This document shows, piece after piece, positions 1 through 8,707 of a stretch of 64,000 bases of DNA (its first letter is position 1; the number at the start of each line of letters is the position of its first letter). The DNA is taken from the NCBI GenBank assembly GCA_018806915.1, contig JAGKQI010000046.1:372001-436000 (forward strand). The letters run 5' to 3'. The translations under genes were made by a program, and so were the position numbers. The notes under the pieces are model-generated. The model was not told the DNA's origin, did no database searches, and saw only the letters and a list, made by a program, of their open reading frames with translations. Source of the stretch: Phytophthora colocasiae. Its lineage: Eukaryota > Oomycota > Peronosporomycetes > Peronosporales > Peronosporaceae.

Positions 1-1481
1 TGAGTACTCCTGCACGGGCTGAAGATTTCAGAAGAGGGCGTCACATAGCGAATGCGTATGGTGGCCCCTGTGTGCTCGTGGGTTACGAGGCACTTACTGA
101 TGAAGACCTCCGGGAGCTGGAGCGAGTGATTCCAAGCTTCGACCCCGCCGAAGTTGTGTCTCCGTGCGCCCAGACTCCAGACGTGCGTACTCTGGATGCT
201 TTGACGTCGTCTGTGGATGTTCGCCGGGAGCTGGGGTCTCTGGTTTCTCACGTCTCCCCCACCCGCCTTGCCGAGAAGGTCTTTCGGACGGCTGGATGCT
301 TGAAACTCATGGCTGCTGCTCACCGTCGCCTTCGGGAACGCGTTGGTTCTCAGAACGGTGTCGCCTTGATTGATGCTGCAGCAGCGCGCTCTGAATGCGA
401 AGAAATCAAGCGTGAGTGGGTACTGCACTGTCAATACTGGAAACACGAGCTTAAGTGTGCCCAGCAAGACGCCGGTGCGGTAGAAGAACGCATGACTTTG
501 GAGATTCAGGATCTCAAAGCTCACTACCAGGACCAAGTGGAAGCTCTGAAGTCGGACAAGGCAGTTCTGAAGTCCCAAGTCGCTGATCTTCAAGCACAGA
601 TCTCGATTCTGAAGTCGCGTCCTGAGGTCAAGCCCACAGATCAGCGGGGGTTCTCAGAGTTCCTACAAGAGAATTCTGAAATCTCTGGTAATTGGGATCG
701 GCTCCATGACCTTCTGGTGTCATACCAAGAGGACACCATCGTCCCTGATAACTGGACGACTATCATCAGCGTGACAGCCTTGGACGCGCGAAAGAAACCC
801 GTTCCTGACTTCAAGAAACGGCTTTCTGAGGAACGAGCTCGTCAGGCTGCTGAGAAGACCGCGAGGACCTCCAGAGTTCTGGATCTTACTCGTCCAAGTA
901 CTGAAGCCTCAGAGTCCAAGAGCGAGAGTCCACGGTACCTGTCATATCCGCCGAAGCCCCAGACTCTGAAATCACCTCCGAAGCGATCGCTCAAGTGGGA
1001 CTCCAAGAGTTTGCAGCGTCGCCCGTCCGGACACAAGCCCGTTGAAGAATCGGCGCTTCCGGCGAATGCAGATTCTAAGGTGGCAAAGTCTGAGGTCCAC
1101 AAGAGACTCCCTGGTGACGTGGTCTGGAAGGAAGTTCGACCCGACCTCCGCCAAGCCCTGCTATCTGGGATCAAGTATGATAAAGCCATGGAGTGGTTGG
1201 CATCGGACAAAGCGGCTCACAGTCTCTTCAGCAGTCCGGCTCTCATTCAGATGTTGGTGAGCCTGGTATTCTCTCGTCGCCTGGATGCTACTCTTTGGGC
1301 CAAGTACGTCCCTGAAGTGTATTACCAGATGGCCGACGAGGTGGTGGATCGTCACATCTCAGCTGGTACCGAGCCTGCAGCCTGGGGTGATCTGGATGGT
1401 CCCGTAAATTATCCAGAAAGTGATGTCGAGTCCACCGCCGACAACCCAAGGACGACCCGGATTACAAGGATTCTGGTGTGA
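1..1481 (+). CDS. Antisense accessory ORF of element A, N-terminal part (cut by window edge)
   Basis: This frame is open from base 1, so the true start lies to the left. It runs convergently toward the element A pol gene. Residues encoded from about base 80 align with the corresponding ORFs of elements B and C: SVDVRRELGSLVSH here against SVPVRREVASLLTE in B, RLAEKVF against RLAEQVF, NWDRLHDLLV against HWQRLFDLLV, and EWLASDKAAHS against EWLSDDREAHV. The middle (bases 370-640) looks like a coiled coil. I do not recognise the family. Position between pol and the 3' LTR and recurrence in three elements suggest a retrotransposon accessory protein. The frame is lost near base 1450 and continues in another frame (next entry), so this copy carries one frameshift. 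The family relationship is seen directly; the function is unknown. Confidence 0.7.
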   Translation, partial: STPARAEDFRRGRHIANAYGGPCVLVGYEALTDEDLRELERVIPSFDPAEVVSPCAQTPDVRTLDALTSSVDVRRELGSLVSHVSPTRLAEKVFRTAGCLKLMAAAHRRLRERVGSQNGVALIDAAAARSECEEIKREWVLHCQYWKHELKCAQQDAGAVEERMTLEIQDLKAHYQDQVEALKSDKAVLKSQVADLQAQISILKSRPEVKPTDQRGFSEFLQENSEISGNWDRLHDLLVSYQEDTIVPDNWTTIISVTALDARKKPVPDFKKRLSEERARQAAEKTARTSRVLDLTRPSTEASESKSESPRYLSYPPKPQTLKSPPKRSLKWDSKSLQRRPSGHKPVEESALPANADSKVAKSEVHKRLPGDVVWKEVRPDLRQALLSGIKYDKAMEWLASDKAAHSLFSSPALIQMLVSLVFSRRLDATLWAKYVPEVYYQMADEVVDRHISAGTEPAAWGDLDGPVNYPESDVESTADNPRTTRITRILV

Positions 1482-2518
1482 TCGAGTCCGAAGACGAAGA
1501 TGACGACGAGAGCTCTGATGATGGTGAGTCTGACGACAGCGATTCCGAGAGTGACAAGTCTGAAGACAAGGAGTCTCAGGACAAGAAGTCTGGAAGCAAG
1601 AAGTCTGGGAGCAAGAAGTCTGGGAGCAAGAAGTCTGATGACCACCCGCGTCCTGGCTCCAAGCGTCCCCGGGACTCTGATGACGACTCGGACTCTGATG
1701 ATGGGCCTATCATCCCTACCAAAAAGTCCAAGAGAAGCCTTGCGTTCATAAAGGCCCATACCAGTCCCAAGTCTCGCCCGAAGTCCACCAGTGGAAGTGG
1801 ATCGAAGTCCAAAAGTTCTTCTGGGAAAGCGCGTAGTCTGGTGTCCAAGCCCTACAACTCCCTGACGGTCAAGGAGCTCCAGGTGGTGGAAACACCAGAT
1901 TGTGAGGCATCCTCCTGGTTGTACTATGGTATCAGGGTACAACGAGTGAGCTCTACCAAGACCACCACTGGCCAGACATTGGGTTTTCCAGACTACGAGG
2001 TGCACAAGCACTCATGTGCCATCCTCAAGAAGCGCTGGGACTCTGAGCGGTACTGTGCAGTCCTCCGCAAGAAGCGTGCCCCTTGGAAAGTCATGTTCGA
2101 CAACCGATTCTCAGAGTTTTACTTCCACAAGCGGGAAGAACTGGGGCCCATGGTGTTGGCTGACGTGGAAGACATCGTGCGCAGCATGAAAAAGCATGCT
2201 CAAGCCTTCTGGGAGCGTACGCATTGGGTGACCATGGATGTTGAGGCTGACGAAAAGTCTGCGGAGCTTCACAAGTACCGGTCCATGCGTCGAGCTGCCA
2301 TGATTCGTCAGCACAACGCCCTCATCCGAAAGGTCCTGGGGCACAAAGATTTCCCAGAGTCGCTGCTTTCAGAGCCTGGCATCTGGGTTGTCCCAGACAA
2401 GTCCTGCCCTTGGATCTGGCAAGATCCCAGAGTCGCAGAGCTAGGGGGTCCCAAGTGTCTGAGTCTGGAGACGCAACTGGGTGACTTGGACGCTATTGAG
2501 CCTGCTCGGATGCAATAG
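1478..2518 (+). CDS. Antisense accessory ORF of element A, acidic and C-terminal part
   Basis: This continues the preceding ORF after a single frameshift near base 1450; the correct frame already reads sense (KDDPDYKDSG) just upstream of 1478. It starts with a strongly acidic Ser/Asp/Glu tract, then a Lys/Ser tract made of a 15-base tandem repeat. It ends with a globular-looking domain of about 220 residues rich in Trp and His (for example FYFHKREELGP and QAFWERTHWVTMD). The acidic and basic low-complexity part resembles nuclear proteins, but no named domain was recognised. It ends about 490 bases before the stop codon of the convergent pol gene. In B the ORF stops before the acidic part and in C the C-terminus differs, so only the N-terminal half is shared by all three copies. 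Confidence 0.65.
   Translation: MIESEDEDDDESSDDGESDDSDSESDKSEDKESQDKKSGSKKSGSKKSGSKKSDDHPRPGSKRPRDSDDDSDSDDGPIIPTKKSKRSLAFIKAHTSPKSRPKSTSGSGSKSKSSSGKARSLVSKPYNSLTVKELQVVETPDCEASSWLYYGIRVQRVSSTKTTTGQTLGFPDYEVHKHSCAILKKRWDSERYCAVLRKKRAPWKVMFDNRFSEFYFHKREELGPMVLADVEDIVRSMKKHAQAFWERTHWVTMDVEADEKSAELHKYRSMRRAAMIRQHNALIRKVLGHKDFPESLLSEPGIWVVPDKSCPWIWQDPRVAELGGPKCLSLETQLGDLDAIEPARMQ
1583..1642 (+). repeat. 15-base tandem repeat encoding Lys-Lys-Ser-Gly-Ser
   Basis: Four units with the pattern AAGAAGTCTGGGAGC lie head to tail; the first has one change and the fourth drifts at its end. The period is a multiple of three, so the array extends the low-complexity Lys/Ser tract of the accessory ORF without breaking its frame. 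Confidence 0.85.
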
Positions 2519-3005
2519 GCCACGGTGAATGCGGACGAAGAGTATGTCCCTGCTGACATCAAGAAGGATCAATTGACACCTGCGGAGCGTTCCGAGAACC
2601 CGATCTCCCTTCACTACTGAAGCTCAGGTGTCCACCATGGTGCCCACGGGAAAGCTGCATCTTCGAGAAGCCAAATAGTTGTCTGCATTTGTGACGTAAA
2701 TCCCCGGCCTCAGTGTAGCTCCCTAATCCCTTAATCTTTCAATATCACTCCACATAATCACACTCCTTCTCATCATCTCATTATTCATAACTTTGTATCC
2801 TCCAGTACTTAATTCTCCACAAGCTCACTTCCATATTCACATTCACACAGTCGTTTTATATAAGCGGTAACATGGTCGATCACATATCCAAACGCACGAA
2901 TTTCAGAAATAGGTCTCTGAAAACACGCACTCAGACTGCCACACTCTAAAAGTCAATGTCCGAAATCCTTCAGATATCATACTTCCAGATGTGTTTTCAG
3001 AGTTA
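2519..3005. other. Gap between convergent accessory ORF and pol of element A
   Basis: No gene is supported here. The stretch is AT-richer than its surroundings, especially 2700-2900, and holds the 3' ends of two convergent genes. Overlapping 3' transcript ends here could form double-stranded RNA, which is an inference only. Confidence 0.5.
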
Positions 3006-6000
3006 TTAGACTCTGGGGTGATCGTCTCCAGCCTGCATCGCCTGAAAACGGGCTCGTGCTCGTGCACTCTGGTTGAATTCGTAAAGTAATGCTTCACAGT
3101 TCAACTTCGATAACGGCAACCATTCGGTTTCATCGTAACCTTTCCACTTAATCAAATATTCGCGCAGGCGTCTGGACGTCCTGGTACGCTTGTTCCAGCG
3201 GGTATCCAGAATCTTCTCCACTTCATACTCGTCGTTTTCAGTATCAGGTTCCCAACTATCTTCTGGTAACAGGGCGGCATCAAAATCATCATCTTCTGGA
3301 ATCTGGAGTTCCACCGTGGGTCGTCTGGGGAACAGAGCCCTTGGCTTCAGACGGCTCACATGCACCCAGGGGTTCACGCGATAGCCGGTATCTTCAACCT
3401 TGAGTCGTACTCTGAAATCGTCCAGCATCTCCTCGATCCTGAAGGGTCCGTGCCACATGTGTGCTAGTTTTCTGCTCAATCCCGTTTGTACCTTAGGGAT
3501 GTAGAGCCATACAGCGTCGCCTATAGCGAAACCTGACTTCAGACGCTCTGATAACTCGTTCCACTTTCTGGTCTGTTCTTCAGACCGGTCACGCTTTGCC
3601 TTCTTCTGGAGATCTTCGGCACATGCCAGAGCATAGCTGTAGTCTCGTTGCATCTTCCGTCTCCATTCGTACGCAGTTCGCTCCTGAGTCGTCGATGGCT
3701 TGGGTCCAAGCATAGCGGACACCGTCCCATGAGCATCCCAACCATGTACCAGGTAGAAAGGCGTCTCCAGACGGGTGGCATCGAATGACGTGTTCAGGGC
3801 AAACATCAGACGTTCGGCGTGATCATCCCAGTCACTTTGATCAGCTTTAGAGATATATGCCTTAATCGCGCGCACCACAGTCTGTACTGATCTCTCCTGC
3901 TGGCCGTTGGCTTGAGGCCGGTACCCTAGAGTAGCTCGTTGTCTGCTACCCAAAAGTTCCCTGAAACACTTGAACACCTCACTCATAAAACGAGGATCTT
4001 GATCATGACGAATCAGAGAGCTAGCACCAAAGTTTCTGAAAACGCGTTCCTCATAAGCCTCTGCTACATCCTGAGCAGTGGTGACACTCATTGGCTTGCA
4101 CATTACGTATCCCGAAAACATATCCTGGAACAGCAAGAGAAATGTGTTTCCACGTGCGGATCTCGGCATGTGGGTCACAAAATCCATAGACACCACTTCA
4201 AATGGCCGGCTGGGCTCAATATTTCCAGGGGACGGTCCAGGATTTGGGGGTCGCCCCTTGCCACTGGCACAGTCTACGCATTCCTTCACAAATCTCTCCA
4301 CATCGACATACATACCCAACCAGTAAAATTCCGAACTCAACTTCTCAAAGGTTCTCCTGATTCCTTGATGCCCACCTTGGTAGTCTTCGTGAGCATAGTG
4401 TAACAAGTCTGGATACAAGTCTCTGGGAACCACCAGTCTGAGTTCGTCAACATTGTCCCGGGGCCGCTCTCGAGTAGCGCGACTCAGGCGATATAGTACA
4501 TCTCTAGAATCCAGAACGAAGTCCTCAGCAACTCTGGCAAGCTTCCTGACTCGGGGTCGTGGTAAATCTCCCACGTCACCTTTCAGAAACTTCATGAGTT
4601 CAACCAAGTACGGGTCCTGACTCTGATGCGCCTTGATCCGTCGCCAGCGTTCGGCCTGGAACTCCAAAGGTCCCAAAGGTTCTCGTTCGCCATCACCCTC
4701 AGGCAGATTAGCGTCAGGCGGAGCTTGGGCACGGGTTACAGCAACCAATATTCTGGCTGATCGAGGTAAGGGTGCGGATTCCGGACCAGAAACATCCTCA
4801 GACTCTGGTGACACATTATGATTTTCAGAGTCTAATGCCTTTGACTCTTGAACTTCCATGGTCGGGACTGAGTGAGGCTTCATCAGTTTCTCATGAACCT
4901 TGGATACCAGTCGTAGGTGCATAAGTTCATCATCATCTTGTACCCGCCAAGCTTCCCCAAGGGTCAAAGTCTTCGAAGTTAGGTAATCCGCCGCTTGGTT
5001 GAACTCACGCTTCACATGCACCAACTTCAGAGTCTGAAACTTGGTTTTCAGGGACTCAAATTCGGCCAACCTCCGTTGCAAGTTGGGCTGATTGCAGTTG
5101 ATCAATCCCTGAGCCTGTTGTATCGCGATGCGCGAATCTCCCACAACCACCAACTCCTGTATTCCGTAGTCGAGTGCCATCTTCAGACCGTAATTCAGGC
5201 CACAGTATTCCGAGTCATTCACCGTGACATCCGTCAGGGGAAACCCTCGGGCTTCCAGAACGCTCCACCCCGGGAGTTCCCAGAGTATACACCCACAGCT
5301 TCCCAGACGGGTAGACGTCTTTGCGGCACCATCAAAACTCAGAACATAGCCTTGATAATCTGCTTCCAGCATTTCCACACTGATAGGAACCGGCGGCTTG
5401 ACTCGCCCCTTGACTGGGATCAGATTTTCAGAGACTTTGTCCAGATGCTCCCTGGGGGTAATGCCCGCACCGAGTATGGCTGGGAGTCCATCTTCGTCAC
5501 GCTGTACCCGGCGGATCTCCAGGTTCCACTGCGACAACTTCATACCCCACTTGACGTTTCTGCCGTCGGTTGAGTTCGATGTCAGCAACCATTTCAGGAC
5601 AGAGTATCTGGTATAGACCACAATCACCGGACTTGACTCTATCAGAGCTCTGAAGTTTTCCAAAACTCTGAGGATCGCAATCACCTCTTTCTCAGCGATA
5701 TGATACCTGAGTTCGGCATCGTTCAGGACACGACCCGTAAACCGGACTGGGTGTATTATTCCCTCATATTCTTGTCCCAAGACCGCTGAAGCAGCCCAAG
5801 GGTTCGCGTGCGGAATAACAACAAACGGTCTGGTTCGATCTGGATGTCTGAGTAGTGGAGTAGAGACTATCTTGCGTTTCAGAATCTCGAACGCCTCTTT
5901 TGCACGAGTCAGGTCTCGTCCAGCACGGATCTGCTCGTCCGTCAGCTCATAGAGGGTAGCAGCAATCACCGGTAAATCCTCAATAAACTTGTTGTAATAG

Positions 6001-8591
6001 TTGAGGCTTCCCATGAAACTCTGAACTCCCTTCAACGTGGACGGAAATGGCAGTTCTTCAACTCCTTTGACAATCTTAGGTGTTGCCCTCAGACCCTCGG
6101 CACTGATTTCGTGGGATAGGTACGGTATCGACAACTTCCCGAACTCGCTCTTGGGCAAACTCACAGAAATGTTCCAATAGCGAAGCCTGAAAAGCAGGGC
6201 ATTCAAATCGTCACATAATTGGTTCCAAGTCGGTGCTCCATGTGCGATGTCGTCGATGTATGAACTCCTCCCCAGAACTAGGCCCATGCATGTGGGGACG
6301 GGAATATTCCTCTGAAAGACGGTCATCTGACTTGTGAGGGTTGGTATCTTTGAAATCGGAGTATGGTTCTCAGAGTCTGAAAGATGCTTTTTAGAGTCCT
6401 GAGGCTGGAGTTGCAGAAATTCCAGAACCCCCGCATCAACTTCAGCTTCTTCTTCTGGTGACAGTCTCACAAATCCCCACAGGCAATTGTCTAACATAGC
6501 CTGATACACAAGAGGGGCGTTCTTCAGACCAAACGGCATCCTTACCCACTGAAAATGTCCAAACGGGCAAATGAAAGCTGATATCAGTCGTGCGCGCTCC
6601 GTCATCCTGATCGCCCAGAAACCACTAGCCATATCCAGGCTCATGAACCACATGGCAGCCTCAAAACCAATTAAGAGATCGTCAATAAGAGGTAGAGGGT
6701 AACGTGACAGTTTAATGAAGCCATTCACGATGCGATAGTCGATGCACATTCGTATGTCAACACCATTCTTCTTGAGAACGATCACAATAGGAGATGCCCA
6801 CGGGGAGTTGGAGTACTCGATCAAACCAGTTTCCAGGAGTTTCTTTAGAAGTTCATATACCTTCAGCATGAGATGAGGAGCGACGGATCTCGGACGTTGA
6901 GCTACCGGTTTGGCATCTCCCACATCCAAATCACAGACCACGCCCCTTGCCGGTGCGGGTGCTGCATTACCATCTCCCAGGAATATCTTCCTGTGGTACC
7001 TCAGAATATCACGCAGTTTCTTCTCCATTTCTGGGGTCGTCTTTCCTGGTTCTCCAACATCAGCGCTGTCGATATCACACTCTGGTGTCAATTCTTCCAG
7101 CTCAGGCAACATGACCAGTTGGTCGCGTAATTGAGCGAGGAGTTCCGTGCCTTCTCGCATATATACACCCGGCTCCAAGTCCAATTCTTCATTCGAAACA
7201 TTCATGCACCGCTCGTATTCCACTCGTAATTTTTCCACAGGCGTTCCAGGCATCCCCTGAATGGGAATATCCCAGGATTCATCCATTAAGTCGAAATCGT
7301 CCGCGGGTAACTCAGGGGTCTGAGAGTCACCTAATAGACACTCAGGCTTTGAGTCAAGAACGTCTCCGGCAATAACAACGGACGAGTCACCAGGGTCTGT
7401 ATGTGGAGTATTTTCAGAGGATATTTCCAAGTCCCTGGTATCTGTACTGATGTCCGCACTTCCCGTTGACTCACTGGAGCAACCATCCTCCGTCTGGGTG
7501 AATGCATCCAGGGCGAAGCGTACTCGTTTCACGGTCGGTGGTGACTCTGGTTTCACGAACTGCACTCGAGCGTTGTCGAACCGTGGGCGTTGCAGTATTT
7601 CAGTCGGCCATGGGTAGTCCGGGCGATCTACACATGGGGGCTGCGGCATCAAAGCCTCCAACTCCGCCTCTCTCTTCATACGTTTCTTAGTCTCTGGTGA
7701 CGGGGTGCTTTCCAGAATCAGAACCTCCCAATCACGATAGGCAGCGGAACCTGGACGCACGAAACGTCCATGCCTTGGGAAGAAACCATATTCCACGATC
7801 CTCGCGACATCAGAAAGTTCATTGACCCACGTGTTTTTATCAGAGATGTTTACCACGCGAACGGCCACGGGCCAAGATCGGGCCGCATAGATCAGCTGGG
7901 TAACCCAGCGGTCACCGCGTCCGGCCCACACGACTTCCCTCTGGGGATTCGTTGGGCCATAGTCAATTCGGACAATAAACTCCTCACCCGGACTCAGAAG
8001 GACAGCCTCGCTGGGTCTAACCGACCTGTTACGACCAATGTGATCGCCAGGTTCCCAATTACACATCATCACCACTACCTCATCTGGTAACGACACCAGA
8101 CCTTCACGAGCACTAATTCTCACTCCAGCAGCAAACATAAAACCCATTCCCAGAAGCACGTCAATTCCTTCACCGATATTCGCGACCCAAACATCCACAA
8201 TATATACCACTCTTGGCCCAAGCGTCAATTTGATCTCAGCGCTGGCACCAATATATGTTGGGACACCACCTATTCCTGACACCTTGGTCTGCTTGTGCGA
8301 CTTAAGTCTGAGTCCGAGCTTACGCGCAAAGTCGTAACTCAGAATATTTATGGTCGCACCAGTATCCAAGAGAATCTTGGTCCGATGGTCATTCACAGCA
8401 CCATACACCATCACCACATCCCTCTTTGACCGATCAGGGTAGTTATCTTCCCACCAGCCATAACACTCGCCATCCCTCAACCTGAACGACACTGAGTCGT
8501 CTGGTGTCGGGTCGGCGTCGTCGGCGATCTCAGGTAGCTCGTTCCCTGAGTTTCCAGAAGGTTTGGTCGATTCTTGGGCAAAAGTAGTCAT
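3006..8591 (-). CDS. Ty3/gypsy pol of element A (PR-RT-RH-aRNH-IN-chromodomain), intact
   Basis: One uninterrupted frame of 1861 residues from the ATG at 8591. Visible order: aspartic protease with DTGAT at about residues 76-80; reverse transcriptase with YIDD at about 778-781; a gypsy-type RNase H that has lost its catalytic acids (HAN where DAS is expected, VYTRYSVL where VYTDH is usual); a second, archaeal-like RNase H starting LSFDGA near 1083 with NDSEY and VVGDSR; integrase with an HHCC zinc finger near 1397 and DDE residues in VSMDF, RHDQDP and NGQQER; and a C-terminal chromodomain (YEVEKILD to YLIKWKGY) near 1785-1845. Dual RNase H is known from plant Tat-lineage and oomycete LTR elements. 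An insert of about 60 residues separates the RT palm motifs. Gag ends 116 bases upstream in another frame, so pol is translated by frameshift or re-initiation. This is the best-preserved protein of the transposon block. Confidence 0.95.
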   Translation of the reverse strand: MTTFAQESTKPSGNSGNELPEIADDADPTPDDSVSFRLRDGECYGWWEDNYPDRSKRDVVMVYGAVNDHRTKILLDTGATINILSYDFARKLGLRLKSHKQTKVSGIGGVPTYIGASAEIKLTLGPRVVYIVDVWVANIGEGIDVLLGMGFMFAAGVRISAREGLVSLPDEVVVMMCNWEPGDHIGRNRSVRPSEAVLLSPGEEFIVRIDYGPTNPQREVVWAGRGDRWVTQLIYAARSWPVAVRVVNISDKNTWVNELSDVARIVEYGFFPRHGRFVRPGSAAYRDWEVLILESTPSPETKKRMKREAELEALMPQPPCVDRPDYPWPTEILQRPRFDNARVQFVKPESPPTVKRVRFALDAFTQTEDGCSSESTGSADISTDTRDLEISSENTPHTDPGDSSVVIAGDVLDSKPECLLGDSQTPELPADDFDLMDESWDIPIQGMPGTPVEKLRVEYERCMNVSNEELDLEPGVYMREGTELLAQLRDQLVMLPELEELTPECDIDSADVGEPGKTTPEMEKKLRDILRYHRKIFLGDGNAAPAPARGVVCDLDVGDAKPVAQRPRSVAPHLMLKVYELLKKLLETGLIEYSNSPWASPIVIVLKKNGVDIRMCIDYRIVNGFIKLSRYPLPLIDDLLIGFEAAMWFMSLDMASGFWAIRMTERARLISAFICPFGHFQWVRMPFGLKNAPLVYQAMLDNCLWGFVRLSPEEEAEVDAGVLEFLQLQPQDSKKHLSDSENHTPISKIPTLTSQMTVFQRNIPVPTCMGLVLGRSSYIDDIAHGAPTWNQLCDDLNALLFRLRYWNISVSLPKSEFGKLSIPYLSHEISAEGLRATPKIVKGVEELPFPSTLKGVQSFMGSLNYYNKFIEDLPVIAATLYELTDEQIRAGRDLTRAKEAFEILKRKIVSTPLLRHPDRTRPFVVIPHANPWAASAVLGQEYEGIIHPVRFTGRVLNDAELRYHIAEKEVIAILRVLENFRALIESSPVIVVYTRYSVLKWLLTSNSTDGRNVKWGMKLSQWNLEIRRVQRDEDGLPAILGAGITPREHLDKVSENLIPVKGRVKPPVPISVEMLEADYQGYVLSFDGAAKTSTRLGSCGCILWELPGWSVLEARGFPLTDVTVNDSEYCGLNYGLKMALDYGIQELVVVGDSRIAIQQAQGLINCNQPNLQRRLAEFESLKTKFQTLKLVHVKREFNQAADYLTSKTLTLGEAWRVQDDDELMHLRLVSKVHEKLMKPHSVPTMEVQESKALDSENHNVSPESEDVSGPESAPLPRSARILVAVTRAQAPPDANLPEGDGEREPLGPLEFQAERWRRIKAHQSQDPYLVELMKFLKGDVGDLPRPRVRKLARVAEDFVLDSRDVLYRLSRATRERPRDNVDELRLVVPRDLYPDLLHYAHEDYQGGHQGIRRTFEKLSSEFYWLGMYVDVERFVKECVDCASGKGRPPNPGPSPGNIEPSRPFEVVSMDFVTHMPRSARGNTFLLLFQDMFSGYVMCKPMSVTTAQDVAEAYEERVFRNFGASSLIRHDQDPRFMSEVFKCFRELLGSRQRATLGYRPQANGQQERSVQTVVRAIKAYISKADQSDWDDHAERLMFALNTSFDATRLETPFYLVHGWDAHGTVSAMLGPKPSTTQERTAYEWRRKMQRDYSYALACAEDLQKKAKRDRSEEQTRKWNELSERLKSGFAIGDAVWLYIPKVQTGLSRKLAHMWHGPFRIEEMLDDFRVRLKVEDTGYRVNPWVHVSRLKPRALFPRRPTVELQIPEDDDFDAALLPEDSWEPDTENDEYEVEKILDTRWNKRTRTSRRLREYLIKWKGYDETEWLPLSKLNCEALLYEFNQSARARARFQAMQAGDDHPRV

Positions 8592-8707
8592 GCATTGTTG
8601 AGTGTTATCGTGAATCTTTCTCAGCTCTGGCCCTACACACACTAGAACACACAACTCTGGGGTAACGCCATGCCCGGCGCGTTTCGGATCCCCATCCGAC
8701 GGGCATA

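Noticed and set aside
1409..2011. Long minus-strand frame opposite the acidic ORF of element A
   Set aside because: Its Leu/Arg repeats are the mirror of the Lys/Ser tandem repeat on the plus strand; no motif and no homologue in B or C.
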